From Paenibacillus silviterrae (GTDB lineage: Bacteria > Bacillota > Bacilli > Paenibacillales > NBRC-103111), in the NCBI RefSeq assembly GCF_030167925.1, contig NZ_JASKUT010000002.1, positions 1,488,001-1,552,000 of the forward strand: a stretch of DNA of 64,000 nt, written 5' to 3'. The translations under genes were made by a program, and so were the position numbers. Shown piece after piece: positions 34,794-42,858 of the stretch. The notes beneath the pieces were generated by a model. It worked only from the letters and a program-made list of their open reading frames with translations, was not told where the DNA came from and made no database searches. Positions within the stretch are counted from its first letter, which is position 1. Every line of letters begins with the position of its first letter.

Positions 34794-35371
34794 ATCCCAT
34801 TCCTCCCTTAAAGTTAGGTTCAGCTTGCGAAGCGGCTGCTATCCAATCGGGGCCAAGATATGGCTGATCTCTCAGGTGCAAGATATGATACGATAGTTAT
34901 TTTTCATTGTACTAATATTTCACGTTATGGAAATCATTAAGTTTACTGATTGATAAGCAGGGGTTAAGATTGGCGGCTATCCGATGTTAAGATCAGCTAT
35001 CCGATATTAAGGCGGGGTTCCGAAGAAGCCTTGTAGTATCTACCTTATTGGCCGGCCGGTCACGTTATGAGCGTCTCGTTCGGACTAAATTGCAATTCCG
35101 GTCGGAGGCGGGAGCTTGCTCTTCTTTGATCATCGTAATTGTGCAAATAGGCAGCTTTTCCCCATGATTCCGGTCAAAAGAATGATGATTTCTGCGAATG
35201 TACAACATTCCAAAACCTTTTGTCTCGTATCGGCCATAGTGCTCCTCAAAAGATGCCTATTCTCACAAATCTCGTTCTGGACTTCGCTTCGGATCGTGGA
35301 TTTCTGCACTATAGCAGCATTGCATCCCTTGCCCATTACATCCAACAGACAATACCAATCCAATCGTATAG
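34794..35371. other. Gene-poor intergenic stretch
   Basis: About 580 bases with no credible gene; short frames here lack ribosome sites and family resemblance. It holds the promoter region of the binding-protein gene, a degenerate ATTTGTGC-type repeat copy (35188-35212) and one copy of a 25-base dispersed repeat (35309-35333). Confidence 0.6.
35309..35333 (+). repeat. 25-base dispersed repeat, copy 1
   Basis: Identical over 25 bases to 56296-56320 (starts CTATAGCAGC, ends CCCTTGCC). Both copies are intergenic and near the 3' end of minus-strand genes. Confidence 0.8.
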
Positions 35372-35397
35372 AAAAAACCCGGCCAGAGGCCAGGTCC
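35372..35397 (-). terminator. Terminator of the second oligosaccharide locus
   Basis: On the minus strand CCTGGCC-TCT-GGCCGGG is followed by six T (35377-35372), a compact intrinsic terminator 28 bases after the stop codon at 35425. Confidence 0.8.
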
Positions 35398-35424
35398 GTT
35401 AGATTCCTTATTTCGGCAACGCAT

Positions 35425-36213
35425 TTACTTCAAAAGCTTTCTCTCCACCATGGCGGCATGCTCTAGCACCGTCTCCACCGGCGTATCCCATTGGTACTCG
35501 AGGATGGAACGATACGGATGTCGAAGCCCCCGCAGGGCGCTCCAGATGGGCTCCCACTCCATAGCTCCTTCCCCAACCGGCTGATGCAGATCATCCACAC
35601 CGTCATTATCGTGGAGATGTACGGCGCTGAGCCGCGTACCGAGCGTCCTGATCAGCTCCACCGTATCCCAGCCGTTAATGAACGAATGCCCTACATCCAC
35701 TAGAGCGGATACGGCAGGAATCTCTTCGAACAGGCGGACAAATTCCTCTTGGTCGAATAAAGCCGTCTCGCGGAACCCGACATTCTCCACCGCCAGATCA
35801 ATGCCCAGCTTCTGCGCCTCGTCCCCAAGACGCTTGAGATTATCGATCGCTCTTAGCTGCGACGCCTTCCGCAGAAACAGCGGCGTAGAGTACAAGCTCG
35901 GATGAATCACCATCTGCTCGGCTCCAATATGGGCCGACCAAGCCAAGCATTCCTTGTACACCTCATACGAATATTCGGCCACCATAGGGAACCGGGCGGA
36001 GGCAAGATTCAGCTCCCAGATCGGGGAATGCACGCTCAGCGGACCGGGATGATTCCGAAACCTCCGAAACTCCGCATTCCAATTCACCGGCTCAAGCCAA
36101 TTCGGCCCGTCCATGGAAATCTCCAGTCCCCCGGACCAGCGGTCCAGCAGCTCCTTGCAGTCGTCGACACGGTGCATATACGGCAGCAAATTGATGAACA
36201 CATTCACGTTCAT
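35425..36213 (-). CDS. Sugar phosphate isomerase/epimerase-like TIM-barrel protein
   Basis: 262 residues. AP-endonuclease-2-type barrel: QMVIHPSLYS, LAVENVGF with a likely metal Glu, SALVDVGHSFINGWD with Asp/His, SAVHLHDNDGVDDLHQPVGEG with further His/Asp ligands, and RSILEYQW with the last Glu. It is probably a cytoplasmic sugar isomerase or epimerase. It is the last gene of the YesM/YesN-controlled uptake locus, 37 bases after the LplC-type permease, so it may process the imported sugar. Confidence 0.88.
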   Translation of the reverse strand: MNVNVFINLLPYMHRVDDCKELLDRWSGGLEISMDGPNWLEPVNWNAEFRRFRNHPGPLSVHSPIWELNLASARFPMVAEYSYEVYKECLAWSAHIGAEQMVIHPSLYSTPLFLRKASQLRAIDNLKRLGDEAQKLGIDLAVENVGFRETALFDQEEFVRLFEEIPAVSALVDVGHSFINGWDTVELIRTLGTRLSAVHLHDNDGVDDLHQPVGEGAMEWEPIWSALRGLRHPYRSILEYQWDTPVETVLEHAAMVERKLLK

Positions 36214-36250
36214 AGGGTAGACCTTCTTTCATCTATAGGTTGGGGTGAGA

Positions 36251-37129
36251 CTACTCTTTCAAGGAGCCGAGCATGGCACCCTTAACGAAGTATTTCTGAA
36301 GGAAAGGGTACACGATAAGAATCGGCAGCGTAGTAAAAAGAATCGCGGCAGCCTTAATGGTTTCCGGACTGCTAAAGATCCCCGAGTCGACGGCAATGGA
36401 ATCCAAGCCGGAATCGGTGGCGCTGCTGGCGACCATGTTCTTGAGCTTCAGCTGCAGCGGAAACAAATCCTTGGAACGGATATAGATAAGCGCCCCAAAA
36501 TAGGCGTTCCACGTTCCCACGGAATGAAACAGCGCAATGGTGGCCAGCACCGGGGCTGACAAAGGCAGCACCAAGCGTGCATAGACGCCGAACTCTCCGC
36601 TCCCGTCAATTTTCATAGCCTCCACCAGCTCGTTGGAAATGCCTTGGAAGAACGTCTTCATAATGAACACATTGTAAGCCCCGAGCGCTCCCGGGATAAT
36701 TAGCGCCCACAGCGTGTTGATCATGCCAAGGGACTTTACGACCAGATAGCTAGGAATGAGCGGTACGGGAAAAATAAAGGTAAACAGGATGAGTCTGGTA
36801 ATCAGCTTTCTCCCCGGCATCATCGGACGAGTCAATGCATAAGCCAAGGTCGATGTGAAGATAAGGCAAAGCAGCGTGCCCATCAATGTGATATAGACGC
36901 TCACTCCCATCGCTTTCCACATGTCCTTCATCCCGAACAACGACTCATACACATTGAACTGAATGCCCTTCGGCCACAAGACAACCATTTTGTTATTGGC
37001 ATAGAGCGGACTGCTGAGCGAGACGGCCGCCAAGTGGATCATAGGGGCAATCATGGTGAAACACAGCACGGTGAAAAAAACGCCGTTCACCCACTGGAAC
37101 GCCCGTTCCGATCGCGGCATGATGTTCAT
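36251..37129 (-). CDS. CUT1 sugar ABC transporter permease (LplC/YtcP-type)
   Basis: 292 residues, about six helices. EAA loop: SNELVEAMKIDGSGEFGVYARLVLPLSAP; C-terminus LQKYFVKGAMLGSLKE, nearly the same as in the paralogue at 31242. AGGAGG precedes the ATG. It forms a channel with the permease upstream (13-base gap). Confidence 0.93.
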   Translation of the reverse strand: MNIMPRSERAFQWVNGVFFTVLCFTMIAPMIHLAAVSLSSPLYANNKMVVLWPKGIQFNVYESLFGMKDMWKAMGVSVYITLMGTLLCLIFTSTLAYALTRPMMPGRKLITRLILFTFIFPVPLIPSYLVVKSLGMINTLWALIIPGALGAYNVFIMKTFFQGISNELVEAMKIDGSGEFGVYARLVLPLSAPVLATIALFHSVGTWNAYFGALIYIRSKDLFPLQLKLKNMVASSATDSGLDSIAVDSGIFSSPETIKAAAILFTTLPILIVYPFLQKYFVKGAMLGSLKE

Positions 37130-37142
37130 GGTTTACATCCTC

Positions 37143-38042
37143 CTAATAAATGCTCTCACCTGTCGTTCGGCGGCTCAGTTTATTCAATCCGACGACGAGG
37201 ATGACCCCTACCAGCGCCTTGAAAATACCGATCGCCGTCGTATAGCTGTACTGACCGCCCATGAGTCCCACCCGATATACGTAAGTGTCGAACACTTCGC
37301 CGACCTCCCGGACAAGCGGATTCAAGAAGAACAGCACCTGCTCGACATTGGCATCCAGCAAGTGGCCGATGCGAAGCAGCAGAAGAACGATAATCGCCGG
37401 AAGCAGGGAAGGCAGCGTAATGTGCCAGGCTTGGCGAAACCGGGAAGCCCCGTCGACCATGGCCGCCTCGTACAGATTCGGATTAATCCCAGTGATGGCG
37501 GCCAAGTAGATGATCATGGACCAGCCGACCTCCTTCCAGATGCCCAAGCTGATGACCATGCCAAGAAAATACTTGGGCTCGGTCAGGAAGGAAACGGTTT
37601 CTCCGCCAAGGTAATGGATAAGCTGGTTAACCAGTCCGTCCTTGGACAGCAGCTCAGTGAAGATTCCCCCGACAATGACCCAGGAGAGAAAATGCGGTAA
37701 ATAAAGCAGCGTCTGGGTCGTCCTTTTGAACAAGCTGACCCGAATCTCATTCAGCAGAAGGGCCAGGAGCAACGGGGCCGGGAACCCGAACAAAATGGAA
37801 TAAAGACCGAATTTCAACGAGTTCTTAAGCACTAGCATGAACTCGGCATAGTCAAACATAAATTGAAAATGCTTCAGGCCGACCCACTCGCTGTGCAAAA
37901 TGCCTGCAAATAAATTGTACTCTTGAAAGGCAATAATATTGCCCCCAAGCGGGATATATTTAAAGATGAGGAAGTGGGCCAGACCCGGCAAGGCGATCAA
38001 GAAAAGCACCCACGAATCGATTTTTATAGATTTTCCGAACAA
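37143..38042 (-). CDS. CUT1 sugar ABC transporter permease (LplB-type)
   Basis: 299 residues, about six helices. It has LLLALLLNEIRVSLFKRTTQTLLYLPHFLSWVIVGG and the EAA loop YEAAMVDGASRFRQAWHITLPSL. The start is TTG with AAAGGAGTG seven bases upstream. It is preceded by a stem-loop that separates it from the binding-protein gene. Confidence 0.93.
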   Translation of the reverse strand: MFGKSIKIDSWVLFLIALPGLAHFLIFKYIPLGGNIIAFQEYNLFAGILHSEWVGLKHFQFMFDYAEFMLVLKNSLKFGLYSILFGFPAPLLLALLLNEIRVSLFKRTTQTLLYLPHFLSWVIVGGIFTELLSKDGLVNQLIHYLGGETVSFLTEPKYFLGMVISLGIWKEVGWSMIIYLAAITGINPNLYEAAMVDGASRFRQAWHITLPSLLPAIIVLLLLRIGHLLDANVEQVLFFLNPLVREVGEVFDTYVYRVGLMGGQYSYTTAIGIFKALVGVILVVGLNKLSRRTTGESIY

Positions 38043-38071
38043 GGACTTTCACTCCTTTCCAGCGAAGACAA

Positions 38072-38109
38072 AGGGACCCTCAGCAAACCGTGCTCCGGAG
38101 AGGGTCCCT
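38072..38109. other. Intercistronic stem-loop between binding-protein and permease genes
   Basis: AGGGACCCTC (38072-38081) pairs with GAGGGTCCCT (38100-38109), an 18-base loop, with no T-run in the minus direction. It occupies the same place as the hairpin at 33126-33152 in the parallel locus. Confidence 0.7.
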
Positions 38110-38119
38110 ATGAAGTTCG

Positions 38120-39718
38120 TTATTTCTTGTTGAAGGTGTTATGCCATTCGGTCGCTTCCTTGATCGCCGCGTCCCCGCCGCGTTTCTTCCACTCCGCAAC
38201 GAAGGCGTCAAAGCCTTTGTCCAAATCCTCCTTGCCCACAACCAGCTTGACGAAGGCATCATAGAAGAGGCTGCCCGCGACAAAGCCTACATTCAGCTCC
38301 GGACGACCGTCCAGCGCCTTGAGTGCCGGCATATAGACGGCATCGTTCTTCATGATCGTCGTTTTGGAATCTTCATATCCCTTCAGGATGACATCACTGT
38401 TTGGCAGCACCTTAAGCGCCATCGGGTTATTCAGGCCATTCTCCCGAACGTTGATGGAAAGCTGGAAAAATTCCTTCTCGTTGAGCTCGCCGGCATTGTT
38501 CGGACTTTTCGGGTCAAATTTGACTTGTCCGCCCTCTTCCGTGTAGTTGTGGTCCTTGATGCCGTAGGCGAAAAATTTGTCCGCATCCGGGCTGCTCCAA
38601 GCCCATTCCAGGAATTTGACAATCTCCTCCGGATTCTTGACACTTGCCGGAATCACCCAAACGAAGTACACCTGATCCGTGCCGATCTGCAGGAAGTTCT
38701 CACCCCGCGGTCCCTTCGGAGGAACGGCCATGGTAATCGCCGCTTTCGGCTGGTTTGGATACTGCTGCGTCGAGACGGCAGCGTATTGATAGGTAGCTGC
38801 GCCCCAAGCCGCAACCAGGCCCTTCGAAATGTCCGTTCCCCGGTCACCCTGCTTCTTGGTAATAAAATCCTTCTCAATGTAACCGTTGTCATAGAGCTTC
38901 TTGTAGAAAGCGATCGCTTCCTTCATCTGCGGCTGAATGATATCCGGTTCCATCATCCCGTTACGCAGATGCCAGGTCCCCGGTCTGACGCCGAAGGAGC
39001 CGGTGAACACATCGTTCCAGGACATGCCGTCGGTTAACGAAAGCGCCCATTCGTTATTCGGATCCCCATCGCCGTTGACATCCTGCACCTTCACCGCTTC
39101 GGCGAATTTCAGGAAATCGTCCAGTGTCTTTGGAACCTCCATCTTCAGCTGGTCGAGCATGTCCTGACGATAGAAGATGACCCGGTCGGCGGCGGCTCCG
39201 GTCAATACCGGTATGCCGTAGATTTTCCCGTTTCGGCTTACCTTCGGACTGTTCCATGCCACCTCGGGAATTTTCTTCTTGAGGCTCGGAGCATACTTAT
39301 CGATCAATGGCCCCAGCTCATGGAATACGCCTCGATCCACGGCTCCCTTGTGTACCTCCCAATCGATGCCTCCGGTCCGCACCAGATCGGCTAGCTCTCC
39401 CGACGCGAAGCGAAGCGCCAGCTGCTGCCGGAAATCGATGTCGTGTCCAAGGAATTCGTAATTCACGTTGTAGCCGGACAGCCTGCTAAGCTCCTTGAAG
39501 TATTTGTCCTTCTTCTCATCCGGTCCCTTCGAGGCGAAGCCCGAATTGTTGTGGGACAGCAGCACCTTGATGTTCTTGCTGGCGGCCGCCTTCGTTCCCG
39601 AATCGCCGCTTCCCGGCGCCGTTCCGCCCGACTCTCCTCCACAGGCAGCCAGCATCGTTCCCGCCAGCACAATGCTGGCCGTCGACGCGATGAAAGCTTT
39701 TTTCGATTTGAATGCCAT
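38120..39718 (-). CDS. Extracellular oligosaccharide-binding lipoprotein (LplA-type)
   Basis: 532 residues. Signal peptide with lipobox MLAAC, then a Gly/Ser linker. Mature features: NKDDVNGDGDPNNEW-type calcium-like loop (DVNGDGDPNNE), KIYGIPVLTG, and FLEWAWSSPDADKFFAYGI near the end, all usual for this family. GAGGGG lies before the ATG. It follows the YesN-type regulator and feeds the two permeases. Confidence 0.92.
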   Translation of the reverse strand: MAFKSKKAFIASTASIVLAGTMLAACGGESGGTAPGSGDSGTKAAASKNIKVLLSHNNSGFASKGPDEKKDKYFKELSRLSGYNVNYEFLGHDIDFRQQLALRFASGELADLVRTGGIDWEVHKGAVDRGVFHELGPLIDKYAPSLKKKIPEVAWNSPKVSRNGKIYGIPVLTGAAADRVIFYRQDMLDQLKMEVPKTLDDFLKFAEAVKVQDVNGDGDPNNEWALSLTDGMSWNDVFTGSFGVRPGTWHLRNGMMEPDIIQPQMKEAIAFYKKLYDNGYIEKDFITKKQGDRGTDISKGLVAAWGAATYQYAAVSTQQYPNQPKAAITMAVPPKGPRGENFLQIGTDQVYFVWVIPASVKNPEEIVKFLEWAWSSPDADKFFAYGIKDHNYTEEGGQVKFDPKSPNNAGELNEKEFFQLSINVRENGLNNPMALKVLPNSDVILKGYEDSKTTIMKNDAVYMPALKALDGRPELNVGFVAGSLFYDAFVKLVVGKEDLDKGFDAFVAEWKKRGGDAAIKEATEWHNTFNKK

Positions 39719-39829
39719 CTCGCGATCCCCTCCGAATGTTCATCCTGATCCATTGGCCTTTCCAATATCCATTATAGGATGGGCTTCCGAAGGTCACTAT
39801 GGAATTATCAACGAAAACTTGTATAAAGC

Positions 39830-40912
39830 TTATATCGAATCAGGTATCTCGATCCTTTCATATTTCCGGTAGTCCGAGGGGGAGAAGCCGGTATATTTCT
39901 TGAAGGTTTTGGAGAAGTACGCGTAATCCTCGTAACCGACCGCTTCCCCCGCTTCATACACCTTGATGAACGGATTTTGAAGGAACGCCTTGGCCTTTTC
40001 CATTCGAACTTGGGTTACATACTGGTTGAACGAAACGCCCGTTTCCTTCTTGAACATATTACCGAAGTAATTGGGGGAAAGCTCAAAGTGAGCCGCAGCG
40101 TCCTTGAGGCTGAGATCCGCCTTCTTATAGTGCTCCTCGATATACTCCTTCGCGCTTTTAACCATCCGATTGTAGCTCCACCAGTTGCGGCTGAGCCGGA
40201 TGTGCTCGATCAATCCCTGCAAACAAGCATGTATGTAATCGTACAGTTGTTCGGTGGTGGCTAAGCTTCCATTTTCAGGGAGCTGCGCCTTCGGAAGAGG
40301 CAAGCCGTTCTGGCTAACCTCCTGAAGAGTCCCGTTCAGTACAATCAAATAGTACGTCAGCTGCTCCAGCTGCTCCGGCTTCACCGGCACGGGGCCAGGC
40401 TTCAGCGTGCTGCGGATTCGCTCCAGCTCTTCGGCCAGCTCGCCTTCGTTCATGTGCCATATCGATTTGGCCGCGCGCTCGGCATGAACCTTCCAGGACC
40501 AAAGCCAATCCTTGGATAGGTCTTGCTTGCTTGTTCGGGACTGAAGCTTTCCGTGGATCTTCGTAAGCACGGATAAGAAGTAGGAAGGGTCGATCGGCTT
40601 CAATAGATAATCCGCTACCCCGAAGCGCAGGGCGCTCTGGGCATATTCGAAGTCTCCGTAGCCGGAAACCACCACATATTCACTTGTCAGCTGCCTGTCG
40701 GTCAAGCTGCGAATGAGCTCAAGGCCGGACAAACCCGGCATCCTGACATCCGTTACGATCAAATCCGGTTTCAGCTCAAGCGACCTTTGCAGCGCCTGCT
40801 CCCCATCCTTCGCCTCCTCAATGACAACGAAGTTCTCGGCGTCGCGTTCGATGATCGTTCTTAACGTCAAACGAACCATTCTTTCGTCATCCGCAATCAG
40901 CACTTTGAACAT
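39830..40912 (-). CDS. YesN-type response regulator with AraC DNA-binding domain
   Basis: 360 residues. The receiver domain has the acidic pair Asp8-Asp9, the phosphoacceptor Asp55 (LIVTDVRMPG) and a Lys in YLLKPID. The C-terminal AraC domain contains LKDAAAHFELSPNYFGNMFKKETGVSFNQYVTQVRMEKAKAFL and VGYEDYAYFSKTFKKYTGFSPSDYR. AAAGGAG precedes the ATG. Its start overlaps the 3' end of the kinase gene by 26 bases, so translation is likely coupled. It should activate the sugar-uptake genes downstream. Confidence 0.95.
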   Translation of the reverse strand: MFKVLIADDERMVRLTLRTIIERDAENFVVIEEAKDGEQALQRSLELKPDLIVTDVRMPGLSGLELIRSLTDRQLTSEYVVVSGYGDFEYAQSALRFGVADYLLKPIDPSYFLSVLTKIHGKLQSRTSKQDLSKDWLWSWKVHAERAAKSIWHMNEGELAEELERIRSTLKPGPVPVKPEQLEQLTYYLIVLNGTLQEVSQNGLPLPKAQLPENGSLATTEQLYDYIHACLQGLIEHIRLSRNWWSYNRMVKSAKEYIEEHYKKADLSLKDAAAHFELSPNYFGNMFKKETGVSFNQYVTQVRMEKAKAFLQNPFIKVYEAGEAVGYEDYAYFSKTFKKYTGFSPSDYRKYERIEIPDSI

Positions 40913-42533
40913 CCTGAAGGACTCCTTTCCGGTATGGAAGCTTTACTTGGATCCGCGTACCATTTTCATTCGAATCGCATATCCGAAGACCATAGGGCTC
41001 TCCAAAGGCAAGACGCAAACGGCTATGTACATTCCATAATCCGATCCCATGGAAAGGGCTCATACTCGCACGAACCAGCTTCACCTCCGTCATCGATTCG
41101 AAGGCCTGATTATATTTCCGGTGAAGCTCCGGCGGCATCCCCCTTCCCTTGTCGTCAATATACAGCGAATAACAGGCCTCTTCAGCACTGCCGATAATTG
41201 ATATGCTTCCAGGCGTAAGCCCGTGCTTTTCGTAGGCATGCTGAAATGCATTCTCTATAAGCGGCTGAAGGGTTAGGCGGAACAAATAAACCTGATCCAG
41301 CATCTCCTCGTCCACATTCATAATAAAGCTGAAGCCCTCGAAGCGCTGCTCCTGGATGCGGATATAGCTCATGATATGGTCGAGCTCTTTGCGCAGACTT
41401 ACGACCTGCTCCGGGTTCCCGACACTGTAACGAAACAGGTTCGAGAGATGCACCGTCATTTGACTGATCGGCTTGATATTGAACACCACCGCATGGGCAT
41501 TGATGATTTCTAACGTGTTATATAGAAAATGGGGATTGATCCGGGACTGCATCGCGGAGACCAGCGATTCCCTATGCTTCAGCTCGAGCTCCTTCTCGCT
41601 CATCCGGGTTCTGTGAATTTCTCCAAGCAGCTTCTTAATCTCTCTGAACATTCGGTAGAAGACGGCGAAGCCTAGAATGAGAATCCCGGCACCGATAAAG
41701 AGAGTAAGCACCTGAAGGCGTAGCAAGCCGCCAAGCAGCTCCGTTTGGGAGGTTTCGGATATAATGCGGAACCCGGTTTGATCGGAAATTTGGTAGACCA
41801 TCAACCGCTTGCCGCCAGTTCCCTCCAGCTCGAACCTCCCCTTGTCCCCGTTCATCCGATCGGACCATGAGGAAGGAAGGAAAGCTCCGACTCTCTCCTT
41901 GTCCGTATGAAAGAAGATTTGGCCCGATTCGTTCGCTACGACCATAGAGCCGTTCTTCCCATAGGGCTTCAGATCGGAGATTTTGAGCAGCTGCTTTAAG
42001 GATAGAGACATGATGATGGCTCCAAGTGGCTCGTAGGTTTCATTATCTATAATTTTTCTATATACCGTAATGACAGAGACGCCGGCCCTCTCCTCGATCC
42101 CCAAGATTTTGAAGGATTCTTGAAATAGAGGCATAATGGCCGTCGAATAATCGCCGAAGCTTGCTCCTTTTTGGGAGAGGAGGGAGAAGCCGTACATGTC
42201 TTTTCGCATGTTGGGGAGAAGCTCGTTCGAGATCCGTCCTTTAAGGCGGTACATTTCGTAGGTGTTATACGGATCCGCTTTAATAAATTCCTGAATCAGC
42301 GGATGACCGGGAAGCGCCATGGAATCGGCTTTGATTCCTGCGAAGTACTCGTCCAGCTGGGCATGAACCCTGCCGATCAGCTGCTCGTTATAATAAATGC
42401 CGCTATTTTCGATAGTTTCGGCCGACTTCGCATACCATAGCAGGCTGAACAACAAAAACGGGAGACAGAACAGGACAACAAAGTACAGAAGCATTTTCCT
42501 TTTGATAGATAAAGGCTGACCCCATCTCTTCAT
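40887..42533 (-). CDS. YesM-type membrane sensor histidine kinase
   Basis: 548 residues. Helix 1 at about 13-34, an extracellular sensor of about 235 residues, helix 2 at about 272-294, then the His_kinase domain with phosphoacceptor His335 (RINPHFLYNTLEIIN) and a HATPase domain: LQPLIENAFQHAY (N box), DKGRGMP (G1) and HGIGLWNVHSRL (G2). The start at 42533 follows GGAGAGGAG; a longer frame to 42611 lacks support. It pairs with the overlapping YesN-type regulator and probably senses an extracellular oligosaccharide or its binding protein. Confidence 0.94.
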   Translation of the reverse strand: MKRWGQPLSIKRKMLLYFVVLFCLPFLLFSLLWYAKSAETIENSGIYYNEQLIGRVHAQLDEYFAGIKADSMALPGHPLIQEFIKADPYNTYEMYRLKGRISNELLPNMRKDMYGFSLLSQKGASFGDYSTAIMPLFQESFKILGIEERAGVSVITVYRKIIDNETYEPLGAIIMSLSLKQLLKISDLKPYGKNGSMVVANESGQIFFHTDKERVGAFLPSSWSDRMNGDKGRFELEGTGGKRLMVYQISDQTGFRIISETSQTELLGGLLRLQVLTLFIGAGILILGFAVFYRMFREIKKLLGEIHRTRMSEKELELKHRESLVSAMQSRINPHFLYNTLEIINAHAVVFNIKPISQMTVHLSNLFRYSVGNPEQVVSLRKELDHIMSYIRIQEQRFEGFSFIMNVDEEMLDQVYLFRLTLQPLIENAFQHAYEKHGLTPGSISIIGSAEEACYSLYIDDKGRGMPPELHRKYNQAFESMTEVKLVRASMSPFHGIGLWNVHSRLRLAFGEPYGLRICDSNENGTRIQVKLPYRKGVLQDVQSADCG

Positions 42534-42858
42534 GGTACGCTCCTCTCCTACAGCGCAGCGGCGGTCGTCTGACGATGCTTCACCGATTCGTTTATGCTTA
42601 TTTATGTTCATTTCCGTGCAGCCATTCTCTTCAAGATTATGCCAAGGGAAAGCGCATTGTCAACAGATAATCTTCGTATTCCAAACCTTTACGGTATCTT
42701 CATATAGACGATTTATTATCGTAGATATTTACATAAAAACGTTGGTTTTTCCAACGACGAAACCTAGTCAACGAATTACAGTGAAGGTAGACCCCCTGCA
42801 TCTACAGGCATATGTATTCGAGCAAAATTGCGCAATCCATAAAGGAGGTATTCCGCCT
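42534..42858. other. Divergent promoter region between kinase and beta-helix gene
   Basis: About 325 bases without a gene. It contains a small palindrome ACGAT-TTATT-ATCGT (42708-42722) and a short stem CGTTGG/CCAACG (42740-42756). No strong promoter could be assigned. Confidence 0.4.

Noticed and set aside
35116..35466. Small open frame in the 34.8-35.4 kb gap
   Set aside because: No ribosome site, overlaps a terminator and repeats, and runs into the antisense of the TIM-barrel gene.
42532..42858. Extending the beta-helix gene to an upstream start
   Set aside because: The added 109 residues look like intergenic translation and lack a ribosome site; the AAAGGAGG site points to GTG 42859.
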